A stretch of DNA of 16,201 nt from an uncultured Veillonellaceae bacterium. Its GTDB lineage: Bacteria > Bacillota > Negativicutes > Veillonellales > Dialisteraceae. This document shows, in pieces, positions 1-7,098 of this stretch (its first letter is position 1; each line of letters starts with the position of its first letter). The notes beneath the pieces are model-generated. The model did no database searches, was not told the origin of the DNA, and worked only from the letters and a program-made list of their open reading frames with translations. Made by a program: the position numbers and the translations under genes. Location: positions 1 to 16,201 of the forward strand of contig CAUBUJ010000023.1 of assembly GCA_958439155.1 (NCBI GenBank), read 5' to 3'.

Positions 1-7
1 TCCTCCT
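1..7 (-). promoter_or_regulatory. Ribosome binding site of the next gene, outside the window
   Basis: Read on the minus strand, the last bases of the window are AACAGGAGGA, directly after the TAA stop of the Xaa-Pro peptidase gene. This is a near-perfect Shine-Dalgarno sequence, so another minus-strand gene must start within about ten bases beyond the edge. In many Firmicutes the gene after this peptidase is efp (elongation factor P). That identity is inference from gene order only; no coding sequence is visible. Confidence 0.7.
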
Positions 8-10
8 GTT

Positions 11-1066
11 TTATACTTGTAAAAATGTTTTGGGGAACTTCGTTAGAATCGAAATCCCATCCTTACCAATGACTACGGTATCCTCAATGCGGACACCGCC
101 TGTGCCGGGAATATAGACCCCCGGCTCAATGGTTTCCGTCATATGGACGCCAAGGACACTGTGGTCGCGCGGCGCCAGAACCGGACTCTCATGAATCTCG
201 AGGCCCACGCTGTGTCCCAGGGCATGGGTGAAGTACTGGGCCAGGTCTTTCGTTTTCAAAAATTCCCGGGCCTTCGCGTCCACGTCGCATGCCTTCATTC
301 CTGCTTTCATGAATCCTTCCACATAAAGGACGCAGTCCAGCACGGAATCATATAAATAACGCTGTCTGTCAGAAATTTGTCCTACCGCTACTGTGCGGGT
401 AATGTCTGAATGATACCCTTTGTAAATCGCGCCGAAATCAAAAGTAATGAGGTCCCCTTCTTCCACCACTTTGTCTGTGGCTGTTCCATGAGGAAAGGCC
501 GATCTCCACCCTGAAGCTGCGATCGTATCAAATGATTTTCCTTCCGAACCGGCTTCAAGCATGGCGCATTCCAGCGCGGTGCGGAGCTCTGCTTCCGTCC
601 GTCCCGCCTTGATGAGCGGCACGATCCGGCGGAATCCTTCATCGGAAATGCGGCATGCCTCAGCAATATACTGCAGTTCTTCTTCGGACTTGATCCGGCG
701 GAGCCGGTCCGCGTCGCAGAAGACGAAAGCAGCGTCTTTCATGCGCTCCGCAAAAGACAGGTACATCTTGTATGTCATAACCGGCTCTACGCCGATCCGC
801 GCCGCGTGGTGGTCGTGAAACAGGCGGGAAACCGTTTCCGCAAGCTTGCCTCCGTGGTTCACCACGGTAAAGCCTTTCGCTTCTTTCCCGGCCTGTTCGG
901 TATACCGGCTGTCTGTCACCAGGTACTGCTCCCCTTTGGTGAGGATGAGGTAACTCTCCGATCCAGTGAATCCGCTGATGTAGCGCACATTCTCATCTTT
1001 CTGGATGAAAGCGGCGTCACAGTTCTCTTCCGAAAGAAAATCAGTGATTTGATCCTTATGTATCAT
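11..1066 (-). CDS. Xaa-Pro aminopeptidase (M24B metallopeptidase)
   Basis: Cytoplasmic dimetal peptidase predicted to remove the N-terminal residue from peptides with proline in position 2. The 351-residue protein has a creatinase-like N-terminal domain (about 1-120, with the SGFTGS and TDSRYTEQA motifs) and a pita-bread catalytic domain (about 125-350). The five metal ligands are visible: D210 (TFDFG), D221 (SDITRT), H285 (HALGHSVG), E314 (TIEPG) and E328 (VRIED). H193 in FPHG is the usual substrate-binding histidine. I chose the ATG at 1066 because GAGGTGATT lies just upstream; the frame is open further upstream, but that part overlaps the promoter. Transcribed alone or with the next gene outside the window. 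The family is clear. B. subtilis homologues are named YqhT or PapA, and I give no symbol because several paralogues exist. Confidence 0.95.
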   Translation of the reverse strand: MIHKDQITDFLSEENCDAAFIQKDENVRYISGFTGSESYLILTKGEQYLVTDSRYTEQAGKEAKGFTVVNHGGKLAETVSRLFHDHHAARIGVEPVMTYKMYLSFAERMKDAAFVFCDADRLRRIKSEEELQYIAEACRISDEGFRRIVPLIKAGRTEAELRTALECAMLEAGSEGKSFDTIAASGWRSAFPHGTATDKVVEEGDLITFDFGAIYKGYHSDITRTVAVGQISDRQRYLYDSVLDCVLYVEGFMKAGMKACDVDAKAREFLKTKDLAQYFTHALGHSVGLEIHESPVLAPRDHSVLGVHMTETIEPGVYIPGTGGVRIEDTVVIGKDGISILTKFPKTFLQV

Positions 1067-1094
1067 TCCAATCACCTCTTTCCCATTCAGTATG

Positions 1095-1123
1095 ATTTTA
1101 CAGTATCTATGAAATTTGTGCAA
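1095..1123 (-). promoter_or_regulatory. Sigma-70-type promoter of the Xaa-Pro peptidase gene
   Basis: On the minus strand, TTGCAC (1118-1123) is followed after exactly 17 bases by TAAAAT (1095-1100). Each box differs from the consensus by one base. The expected transcription start is near 1088, giving a leader of about 20 bases that holds the ribosome binding site. It is the best two-box promoter in the window. Confidence 0.75.
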
Positions 1124-1137
1124 ACAATTTCATCAAG

Positions 1138-1165
1138 TCCCGCCCTTTTTCAGGAGTCCGCGGGA
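1138..1165 (-). other. Inverted repeat after the CDF transporter gene, possible weak terminator
   Basis: TCCCGC and GCGGGA can pair across a loop of 16 bases just downstream of the transporter's TGA stop. No run of U follows on the minus strand, so this is not a standard intrinsic terminator. It may only slow read-through into the peptidase gene. Confidence 0.25.
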
Positions 1166-1174
1166 AAATTCTGC

Positions 1175-2383
1175 TCAAGGTGCCTTCTTTTCGCTTTCCT
1201 TTCGTGCTGTCTTTTCTGTTTCTTCCTCTTTTTCCATGTAGCCGTAGCGCTTTCCGCTGATAAAATTGCGGTCTACCATGAGGTCGATATAGTAATGGGG
1301 ATTGATGGCAGTCATTTCTTTGCTGATGGCCTTGTAAATGTCAGCGTCGCCTGCATCGCAGGGGCCGGTAAAGGAGAGTTCAAATGTGATGAACACATCC
1401 TCCCCTTTTTCTTCCACAAAGAAATCGTGGTAGCTAAGAGGCAGCCCTGTGCGGTAGAGCGCCGACTCGAGATCGCGCATATACTGTTTTTCCCGGGGAT
1501 TGCTCACCGCTTTCGGATCCACATGCAGGACCGCCTGCATATGAAATTTCTCTTTGATCGCCTCCATGATCTGGTCTGCCAGTTCGTGGCTCTCCACGAG
1601 GCTCCACCGGCTGTCCATCTCCACATGGGCGGAGAGGAACTGGTTTTCCGGGCCGTAGTCATGGATGATCAGGTCATGCACGCCGTAAATCCCCTGGACG
1701 GAAAGGATGAATTGTTCTATGTCATGGTACAGGCCCGCGTCTGGCGGCGCGCCGATGATGGCATTGAGCGCCCGCTTTAAAATTTCATACCCTGTATACA
1801 TAATCGCCAGAGACACGAGCACGCCCATGTATCCATCAATATGGAAACCTGTGAATTTTTCCGCAATGACCGCTACGAGTACCGCCGCGGTGGACAGCAC
1901 ATCGGACAGGGAATCCGCGCCGTACGCGCTGAACGCGGCGGAGCCGGTCTTCTTCTCCGCCTGGCGGTATACATAGGAAAGGGCCAGTTTCCCGAGAATC
2001 CCGATGAGGAGCACCGCCACAAGGAGCGGGCTGAATTCCACCGGCTCAGGATTCATAATTTTTTTGACAGAATCCACGCAGAGTGTGATCCCCACATAGA
2101 GGACCACCGCCGCCATGACGGTGGAATTGAGGTATTCCAGCCGGCCGTGACCGAAGGGATGCTCCCTGTCAGAAGGCTTGCTGGCGTAATAAAAAGTGAG
2201 CATCAAAAGGAAGGTGGATCCTACGTCGGTCATGTTGTTGAAGCCGTCGCCCATGACAGAAATGGATCCGCTTTCCCAGCCCATGACGATCTTGATGATC
2301 CCCAGCGCCGCGTCGATCGCCATGCCGGCGGCGCAGAATAAATAGGCCAGATGTTTTCTTGCCTGTACTGATGAAAATGGCAT
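1175..2383 (-). CDS. Cation diffusion facilitator (CDF) transporter, probably manganese-type
   Basis: Inner-membrane antiporter predicted to export a divalent metal. The 402-residue protein has about six transmembrane segments in residues 10-215, then a cytoplasmic metal-binding domain (about 215-292). An extra C-terminal domain follows (about 300-385), ending in a highly charged tail. The transport site reads N49-xxx-D53 (GDGFNNMTD) and D157-xxx-D161 (ADSLSD). Zinc CDFs usually carry a histidine at one of these places, so the absence of His points to manganese or iron; this is inference from family knowledge. The EHPFGHGRLEY motif after helix 2 is typical of the family. The ATG at 2383 follows GGGAGG at a good distance. 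It lies alone between the PC4-like gene and the peptidase gene, with no two-box promoter that I can see. Confidence 0.92.
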   Translation of the reverse strand: MPFSSVQARKHLAYLFCAAGMAIDAALGIIKIVMGWESGSISVMGDGFNNMTDVGSTFLLMLTFYYASKPSDREHPFGHGRLEYLNSTVMAAVVLYVGITLCVDSVKKIMNPEPVEFSPLLVAVLLIGILGKLALSYVYRQAEKKTGSAAFSAYGADSLSDVLSTAAVLVAVIAEKFTGFHIDGYMGVLVSLAIMYTGYEILKRALNAIIGAPPDAGLYHDIEQFILSVQGIYGVHDLIIHDYGPENQFLSAHVEMDSRWSLVESHELADQIMEAIKEKFHMQAVLHVDPKAVSNPREKQYMRDLESALYRTGLPLSYHDFFVEEKGEDVFITFELSFTGPCDAGDADIYKAISKEMTAINPHYYIDLMVDRNFISGKRYGYMEKEEETEKTARKESEKKAP

Positions 2384-2426
2384 GTCCTGCCTCCCTGAAA
2401 GACTCTGTTTCGTGCAACAATATTCT

Positions 2427-2445
2427 TTCCTTTTGAAAAAAGGAA
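2427..2445 (-). repeat. Perfect 8-bp inverted repeat upstream of the CDF gene
   Basis: TTCCTTTT and AAAAGGAA flank a three-base spacer, 44 bases before the transporter start. It has no U-run typical of a terminator. It could be an operator for a metal-responsive repressor or a hairpin in the leader RNA. It does not match the MntR box I know. The function is open. Confidence 0.4.
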
Positions 2446-2478
2446 TGTTTGATGTCCCTAATTTACCGGATATAGACC

Positions 2479-2505
2479 AAAAGGCTCCCCGGTTGGAGAG
2501 CCCTT
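2479..2505 (-). terminator. Intrinsic terminator of the PC4-like gene
   Basis: On the minus strand GGCTCTCC pairs with GGGGAGCC (8 bp, one G-U) across the loop AACC, and TTTT follows. It sits 13 bases after the TAG stop of the PC4-like gene. Confidence 0.8.
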
Positions 2506-2517
2506 TGCGTGCGGATC

Positions 2518-2757
2518 CTAATCTTCAAATGTATCAAAATCCAGATGATCCAGAATATCGCGAAGCTTCATCAATTCTTCTTTTGTCAGCGTCAGTCCTT
2601 TGGTCATGGAAGTATGATCCGCGTCCCACGAACGGAGATCGAATTTCGGCGCCCGCCCGTTCCAGCTGGTGTAAGTGAGCTGTTTTTTCCAGCCATTGGG
2701 CGCGGAAGACAGGTCGCCCAGTTCTTCCATAATTTCCACACTGATTTTTGTCGGCAT
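2518..2757 (-). CDS. PC4/YdbC-family single-strand nucleic-acid-binding protein
   Basis: Small cytoplasmic protein of 79 residues that resembles the bacterial YdbC group of the PC4 (transcriptional coactivator p15) fold. These proteins bind single-stranded DNA or RNA as dimers; their role in bacteria is poorly known. The pattern fits: a beta-rich core (WKKQLTYTSWNG, PKFDLRSWD), the turn KGLTLTKEEL and a C-terminal helix (MKLRDILDHLDF) that forms the dimer interface in the family. I chose the ATG at 2757 because GAGGTGA lies seven bases upstream; an in-frame GTG at 2766 falls inside that ribosome binding site. The gene appears monocistronic, between two terminators. Confidence 0.85.
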   Translation of the reverse strand: MPTKISVEIMEELGDLSSAPNGWKKQLTYTSWNGRAPKFDLRSWDADHTSMTKGLTLTKEELMKLRDILDHLDFDTFED

Positions 2758-2787
2758 ATGATTCACCTCTATAGAAATATTGTGATT

Positions 2788-2817
2788 ATCCTACCACAGG
2801 TGGAGGGAAAAAAGCAA
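2788..2817 (-). promoter_or_regulatory. Candidate promoter of the PC4-like gene
   Basis: On the minus strand TTGCTT (2812-2817) is followed after 18 bases by TAGGAT (2788-2793), which carries an upstream TGG that would make it an extended -10. The -35 overlaps the end of the preceding terminator. The match is modest. Confidence 0.35.
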
Positions 2818-2840
2818 GAAGCCCCACGAGGAGAGGCCTC
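2808..2840 (-). terminator. Intrinsic terminator after the nitroreductase gene
   Basis: GAGGCCTC pairs with GGGGCTTC (8 bp, two G-U) across a seven-base loop on the minus strand. TTGCTTTTTT follows. It starts three bases after the nitroreductase stop and would end the nfeD-floA operon. Confidence 0.75.
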
Positions 2841-2843
2841 CCT

Positions 2844-3365
2844 TTACTCTGCGTAAGACACAGCGAATACTTCTTTCGTCTCTCTCGGATGGACGGGAAT
2901 TTTGCTGTATCCTACCGCAAGGCCGCATACAGGAGTCACCCCATCAGGCAGACCCGCTTCTTTCTGCCATCTCTTGTCCTGGCGGATGGTGAAGATCATG
3001 CCGTGAATGTAGACAGAGCCGAGCCCTTCATTGGCCGCGGCAAGGTGCATATTCTCGATGATGCATCCCGCGTCATACTTCACGAGCTCCGGCAGGGCTT
3101 CCGCCGTGTGGGACACGAGGATGAAAAGGGGCGCGCCGTAAATAGGGTCATTCCCATTGCAGCGCATAGACTGGCAGGTCTTCTTCATCATTTCCAAAAG
3201 GGACGGACGGGTGATCACCGTGATCAGGTATCCTTTATGATTGTGCATGCCTACTGGCGCGTGCTGCGCCGCTTCGATGAGACGGGCGATTTTTTCCTTG
3301 CTCACCGCCTCTTTTGTAAAGCTCCGCACAGACTGGCGGTACGTCAAAAGTTCTCTGAATTCCAT
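2844..3365 (-). CDS. Nitroreductase-family FMN oxidoreductase
   Basis: Predicted FMN-dependent NAD(P)H oxidoreductase of the nitroreductase superfamily; the natural substrate cannot be told from the sequence. At 173 residues it is one of the short members. The N-terminal RQSVRSF (R10, S12, R14) is the usual FMN-phosphate-binding signature. AAQHAPVGMHNH (32-43) and the helix DAGCIIENMHLAAANEGLGS (98-117) are also family features. The ATG at 3365 follows AAAGGAGG. It lies 60 bases after the racemase gene with no clear terminator or promoter between them, so it is probably the last gene of the nfeD-floA operon. The gap allows a separate transcript, but I see no convincing promoter boxes. Confidence 0.9.
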   Translation of the reverse strand: MEFRELLTYRQSVRSFTKEAVSKEKIARLIEAAQHAPVGMHNHKGYLITVITRPSLLEMMKKTCQSMRCNGNDPIYGAPLFILVSHTAEALPELVKYDAGCIIENMHLAAANEGLGSVYIHGMIFTIRQDKRWQKEAGLPDGVTPVCGLAVGYSKIPVHPRETKEVFAVSYAE

Positions 3366-3425
3366 CGTATAGAACCTCCTTTATAGGGGAATCAAACACA
3401 TAAGGAAGGAAAAATGATTCTTTCC

Positions 3426-4268
3426 TTAAAGATAGGCAATCCCTTCCGCTGTGATTTCCACCAGGCCGCCGATGCGGAGGGAAGAAATGCCGTCCTTGTA
3501 TTCCGCTTCCCCGTAGATCATGCCTCCTGCCTGGCAGGCGTCGATATGGACAGCCTCTTTCCGGCGGGACGCGAGACATGCCGTCATGGCGGCGGTGCCG
3601 CTGCCGCAGCTCGACTCATGCACGAGGGTATCTGTCCCTTTCACATACACGAAAGGATCCAGATGGGTGCCGTCCCAGAAGAGGACGCCTGCTGCTTCCC
3701 CCTCCTGCACGGGATACCGGGAGAGCACGTCCTGGATCAGCCGTTCTTTTTCACCGATCGAGAGCGCGCCTGCCCCGGTGAGGCAGAAATGATGAATGCC
3801 CGGCAGTTCCACCCTGCACAGGGAATAGCCGCCTGCTTTCACTTCCGTCAGGGACCGCGGGAGAGGGAGCTCGGCGGACACATCGAAAAGAGACCGCCCT
3901 TTCTGATGGACCTCACAGAGCACATTCCGGTCAATCCCGCTGCAGGACACTTCAAACTGCGCCGTATAGTCCGCCTGGAGAGACGGCTGCCACCGGCACC
4001 GGTCAAAAACGAGCCACGCCGCGGCAGAGCGCACGGCATTCCCGCAGAATTCCCCGCCCATCATGGCAATCCCGATATCACAGAACCGGGGCGGGTGCTC
4101 ATCGAGGAATGCCACCTGCTCCGCGGAGAGACTGTTTTTGTCCATAAGGCGCGCCGCAAGGCTGCTCCTGTCTTCTGGAGGCACCATGTCCAATACGAGA
4201 ATGGTCGTATTGCCGGAAGGATTTGTTTTTACAAAATGCAGGGATGACCCTGTTTCACTATATATCAT
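3426..4268 (-). CDS. DapF-fold amino-acid racemase, CntK-like (probable histidine racemase)
   Basis: Cofactor-independent two-cysteine racemase of the diaminopimelate epimerase fold, 280 residues. Positions here count from a TTG two codons upstream: catalytic cysteines C77 (GGEFCGNA) and C223 (ESSCGSGTA). Both motifs, the N-terminal TNPSGNTTILV, EQVAFLDE and QAGGMIYGEAE resemble CntK, the histidine racemase of staphylopine synthesis in Staphylococcus, as I recall its sequence. True DapF has RMCGNG and a GNDF N-terminus, which are absent, so a role in lysine or peptidoglycan synthesis is less likely. Substrate as histidine is inference. The start is ambiguous: GGGAG stands 11 bases before the ATG at 4268 and 5 bases before an in-frame TTG at 4274. 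No staphylopine synthase or dehydrogenase gene is nearby. The preceding gene ends 18 bases upstream. Confidence 0.85.
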   Translation of the reverse strand: MIYSETGSSLHFVKTNPSGNTTILVLDMVPPEDRSSLAARLMDKNSLSAEQVAFLDEHPPRFCDIGIAMMGGEFCGNAVRSAAAWLVFDRCRWQPSLQADYTAQFEVSCSGIDRNVLCEVHQKGRSLFDVSAELPLPRSLTEVKAGGYSLCRVELPGIHHFCLTGAGALSIGEKERLIQDVLSRYPVQEGEAAGVLFWDGTHLDPFVYVKGTDTLVHESSCGSGTAAMTACLASRRKEAVHIDACQAGGMIYGEAEYKDGISSLRIGGLVEITAEGIAYL

Positions 4269-4286
4269 ACCCAATTGGACTCCCTT

Positions 4287-4775
4287 TTAATAACTTTTAT
4301 TTTCCTCTTTCTTCTCTTCGATCCACTGGCAGAGACGGGCTTTGTCCTGCCGGGACAGAAAAAACAGCGGAACCCGGAGGCTCACAAGACCGCCCCATTC
4401 TCTATCGCCGAGATAGATCTCATTCCACCGGTCGGAAAATCCGGAAATGACCTGGTAATCTATGACATAGTACACCGGCCGGAAGAGAGCGGCCGTCCAT
4501 CCTTCTTCCCGCTTCCAGAAACCCGGCGCGAGAACGAGCAGCTGGTCCCGGCAGACCAGCACCACCGGCGAGTGGATCCGGTGGATCCGCCAGAGGAAGA
4601 AACCCACCGCCAACGCGGCAGGCGCCAGGAACAGCCATCCCTCATGAAGCGCCGCGATGAGAATACATGCGGCAAGAAAACTGTAGAGGAGGGAATTGAC
4701 AATGACCCAGAGACGGGCGCGGCCGCATTTCCACTCTGCCTGTCCGTAAATCTCCCGGCGATAGAAATCCGTCAT
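4287..4775 (-). CDS. Two-span membrane protein, possible bacterial PH-like domain
   Basis: I do not recognise the exact family. The 162-residue protein has two hydrophobic segments close together (about 22-42 and 47-64), forming a hairpin in the membrane. A cytoplasmic part of about 95 residues is rich in predicted beta strands (VVLVCRDQLLVLAP, VYYVIDYQVISGF, GLVSLRVPLFFL) and ends in a charged helix. Two spans followed by such a domain recall bacterial PH-like (bPH/DUF304-type) proteins, but this is a shape argument only. Its ATG overlaps the stop of the upstream gene (ATGA, 4772-4775), so the two are probably translated together. It sits in the nfeD-floA operon, which hints at a membrane-organisation role. 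Codon use matches its neighbours. Confidence 0.82.
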   Translation of the reverse strand: MTDFYRREIYGQAEWKCGRARLWVIVNSLLYSFLAACILIAALHEGWLFLAPAALAVGFFLWRIHRIHSPVVLVCRDQLLVLAPGFWKREEGWTAALFRPVYYVIDYQVISGFSDRWNEIYLGDREWGGLVSLRVPLFFLSRQDKARLCQWIEEKKEENKSY

Positions 4776-5374
4776 GGCTGTCTCCGCCGGGGCGGCGTCC
4801 AGGGGCGGCGGCTCCTGGGCTCTCCCAGTACCGCGTCATACAGGGCCCAGCGCTCCACATCCGCCTCTGTCCATCCCCCATGGGACGGAAGAGCCGCGGG
4901 AGGCGCCTTGTCCCGTTCCTTCCTGACAATGGCAGCGCCCTTCTTCTCCCCGCCGGAGGAGACCTCGCCTGACCGAGGCGTCTGACCGGGCGGTTCTGCC
5001 GGCGGGGCCGCTGCAGCTGTCCGGGGCGGCTCTTTTTCTTCATAAGGGGGCGCATCCAGATCCGGAGGGAGTGTCATTTCTTCTTTCTCTTCCGCGCTTT
5101 CCTCCCGTGCTTCCTCCGGCATATGCCAGGCTTTCCGCAATTTCTTCCGGAACTCTTCATAGCCTGCGCTCTTCGGCGAAAGCGCCTCCTGCTCTTTCCT
5201 CTCCGTCTGCGCAGGAGGCGGGGCGCTTTCCTCTATTTCCTTCCCCTCTCCCTGCGGCGCTTCCTCTGCCCTCGTCTGCGGAGGATGTTTCTCAGAGGAC
5301 TCTCTTTTTTTCCTGCGCCGCTGAAGGCTTGAAAAGAGGAAAAGCAGAGCCGCCAGAAACAGTATATTTTCCAC
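4772..5374 (-). CDS. Single-span membrane protein with long charged, proline-rich tail
   Basis: Unrecognised protein of 200 residues. A short hydrophobic helix (about residues 3-18) is followed by RRRKKR, which should keep the rest in the cytoplasm. Residues 25-160 are low in complexity and rich in Glu, Lys, Pro and Ala, so probably disordered. They are interrupted by a possible helix (GYEEFRKKLRKAW, about 71-83). The C-terminus has a compact, possibly functional motif at about 168-192 with LGEPRSRRPW. I chose the GTG at 5374 because AAAGGAGG stands five bases upstream; the frame continues upstream, but that start would place the ribosome binding site inside the gene. It follows floA by 56 bases and overlaps the next gene by ATGA. 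A membrane adaptor in the FloA/NfeD system is a guess. Confidence 0.8.
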   Translation of the reverse strand: MENILFLAALLFLFSSLQRRRKKRESSEKHPPQTRAEEAPQGEGKEIEESAPPPAQTERKEQEALSPKSAGYEEFRKKLRKAWHMPEEAREESAEEKEEMTLPPDLDAPPYEEKEPPRTAAAAPPAEPPGQTPRSGEVSSGGEKKGAAIVRKERDKAPPAALPSHGGWTEADVERWALYDAVLGEPRSRRPWTPPRRRQP

Positions 5375-5430
5375 AGGCTCCTCCTTTCTGTCTGTCACAG
5401 CCGGCAGACATGGCGGACAGGCCCCGCCGG

Positions 5431-6408
5431 TCAGACCTTATCCGCAGGCTGTCCTTTCCCGGCGATATTCTGGCGCATATCCGTATCGGCAGCAATATTC
5501 TGCAGATTGTAGTAATCCATCACGCCCAGATGTCCTTCCCGGAGGGCTTCCGCCATCGCCTTGGGCACTTCTGCCTGGGCTTCCACCACCTTGGCCTGCA
5601 TTTCCTGGGTATAGGCCCGCATTTCCTGCTCTTTCGCCACCGCCATGGCCCGCCGTTCTTCCGCCCGGGCTTGGGCAATATTTTTATCTGCCTCCGCCTG
5701 GTCGGTCTGGAGCTGGGCGCCAATATTGCGCCCTACATCCACATCGGCGATATCAATGGAAAGAATTTCAAAGGCGGTGCCTGAATCGAGGCCTTTCCCG
5801 AGGACCGTACGGGAAATGTGATCCGGATTTTCCAGCACGTCTGTGTGTTTTTCCGAAGAGCCCACCGTGGTGACGATCCCTTCCCCTACGCGGGCGATGA
5901 TGGTCGCTTCTCCGGCGCCGCCGACGAGGCGCTCAATATTGGCGCGCACCGTCACCCGGGCACGCACTTTGAGCTCAATGCCGTTTTTGGCGACAGCGGA
6001 AATGGTGGGCGTCTCAATCACTTTCGGATTGACGCTCATCTGCACCGCTTCCAGCACATTGCGCCCTGCCAGATCGATGGCGGCGGCCTGTTCAAAGCTG
6101 AGATCGATCTGCGCCCGGTGCGCCGCGATGAGGGCGTCTACCACATTGTCCACATTGCCGCCGGCGAGATAGTGCGCTTCCAGCTGATTCACGCTGAGAT
6201 GAAGCCCCGCTTTCGTTCCTTTAATGAGGGGCAGCACGATGAAGCTGGGCGAGACCCGGCGAATCCGCATGCCCACCAAGTTGACCAGCGAAATATTGAC
6301 GCCCGCGGCGAGCGCGGAAATCCACAGGCCTACCGGCACGAAATGGAAAAAGACAGACAGCACAATGACTGCCAGTACAAACAGAATGACAGGAAACGCG
6401 AATTCCAT
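5431..6408 (-). CDS. floA: Flotillin-like protein FloA
   Basis: Membrane scaffold protein of the FloA (YqfA) family, which organises functional membrane microdomains in Bacillus and relatives. The 325-residue length is close to the usual 330. The N-terminus holds a hydrophobic segment (about 4-28) and a second weaker one (30-47) that probably forms a re-entrant loop. The PHB/SPFH core covers about 50-225, with MRIRRVSP and NPDHISRTVLGKGLDSGTAF typical of FloA. A Glu/Ala-rich coiled coil follows (about 235-292; QAEADKNIAQARAEERRAMA), then a short conserved tail (LGVMDYYNLQNIAADTDMR). The ATG at 6408 follows AAAGGAGG. It lies 18 bases after nfeD, the standard partner in Firmicutes. No residue looks out of place. 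Confidence 0.97.
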   Translation of the reverse strand: MEFAFPVILFVLAVIVLSVFFHFVPVGLWISALAAGVNISLVNLVGMRIRRVSPSFIVLPLIKGTKAGLHLSVNQLEAHYLAGGNVDNVVDALIAAHRAQIDLSFEQAAAIDLAGRNVLEAVQMSVNPKVIETPTISAVAKNGIELKVRARVTVRANIERLVGGAGEATIIARVGEGIVTTVGSSEKHTDVLENPDHISRTVLGKGLDSGTAFEILSIDIADVDVGRNIGAQLQTDQAEADKNIAQARAEERRAMAVAKEQEMRAYTQEMQAKVVEAQAEVPKAMAEALREGHLGVMDYYNLQNIAADTDMRQNIAGKGQPADKV

Positions 6409-6426
6409 AGAAAGCCTCCTTTGCTG

Positions 6427-7074
6427 TCAACGCTCCTCATGAACCGCCCGGCGCACCACCACGCGGCTCCCTTCTCCCCGGATGACGCGGATCTTCCGTC
6501 CCTTTTCGATGAAATCCCCTTCGGTGACCGCGTCAAGGATATGCCCTTCCACTTCCACCTTGCCGGCGGGACGGAGCACAGACCGGGCGATGCCTTCTTT
6601 CCCGGTCCACCGCTTCATATCATCCGACGAGGACACATATCCCTTCTGGGAGGTCAGGGACAGGGAGAGAGTTAATTTCTTCCACAGCCTGTTTTCTGAC
6701 AGGTGACCTGCCAGGAAAAAAAGCCCTGCGCCGGACAGAATGATCCCGAAAGCAAGCACGTACATGGCGTGAAAGTCCGCGCCGAAGATAAAGTACAGCG
6801 CCGCCGCCATGGACACCAGGCCCGCCGCGGCAGCCGCGCCGGTGGCGAGAAAGAGCAGGTCCGCGAAAATCAGGGCCATGCCGCCGAAATAGAGAAGCAC
6901 TTCCGGGATCTGCCAGGCGCTGTCCTGCCAATGGCTCCCAATGAGCAGGAAGCCGAAAAGCGCCGCCACAAGGCCGCCGCCGGAAAATCCCGCCGTCTTG
7001 ATTTCCGCGAGAATCGACAGGAAAATCACGGCGGCAATGAGGATTTGAATCACTGGATTGGTGAGCAGTTCCAT
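6427..7074 (-). CDS. NfeD-family membrane protein (short form), FloA partner
   Basis: Membrane protein of 215 residues that accompanies flotillins; NfeD proteins are thought to assist flotillin function or membrane-domain assembly. It lacks the N-terminal ClpP-like protease of long NfeD proteins. Hydrophobic segments are at about 8-26, 32-46, 58-78, 80-98 and 103-123. The C-terminal OB-fold domain spans about 157-210 with the classic pattern GKEGIARSVLRPAGKVEVEG and GRKIRVI. The ATG at 7074 follows GAAAGGAGAG. It is the first gene of the operon, about 18 bases from the predicted transcription start. B. subtilis YqeZ is the long relative, so I do not borrow that name. Confidence 0.93.
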   Translation of the reverse strand: MELLTNPVIQILIAAVIFLSILAEIKTAGFSGGGLVAALFGFLLIGSHWQDSAWQIPEVLLYFGGMALIFADLLFLATGAAAAAGLVSMAAALYFIFGADFHAMYVLAFGIILSGAGLFFLAGHLSENRLWKKLTLSLSLTSQKGYVSSSDDMKRWTGKEGIARSVLRPAGKVEVEGHILDAVTEGDFIEKGRKIRVIRGEGSRVVVRRAVHEER

Positions 7075-7098
7075 CAGTCTCTCTCCTTTCTTATTTGT

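Noticed and set aside
806..1780. Open frame of 324 codons on the plus strand
   Set aside because: It spans the promoter region and runs antisense to the Xaa-Pro peptidase and the CDF transporter, both with clear family motifs. The translated product has no domain pattern. GC-rich codon bias creates long antisense frames here.
3366..3400. TATAAA close to the nitroreductase start as a promoter
   Set aside because: It would put the transcription start inside the ribosome binding site, and no -35 stands at the right distance.
3397..3425. Imperfect A/T-rich hairpin between the racemase and nitroreductase genes as a terminator
   Set aside because: The stem is AAGGAAA/TTTCCTT with weak pairing, and no T-run follows on the minus strand.
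3426..4268. Assignment as diaminopimelate epimerase (dapF)
   Set aside because: The fold is the same, but the GNDF and RMCGNG signatures are missing and CntK-like motifs are present instead.
4772..5374. TonB-like protein because of the N-terminal span and Pro/Glu-Lys-rich region
   Set aside because: There is no TonB C-terminal domain. The region is low in complexity without the regular EP/KP repeats, and no ExbB/ExbD genes are nearby.
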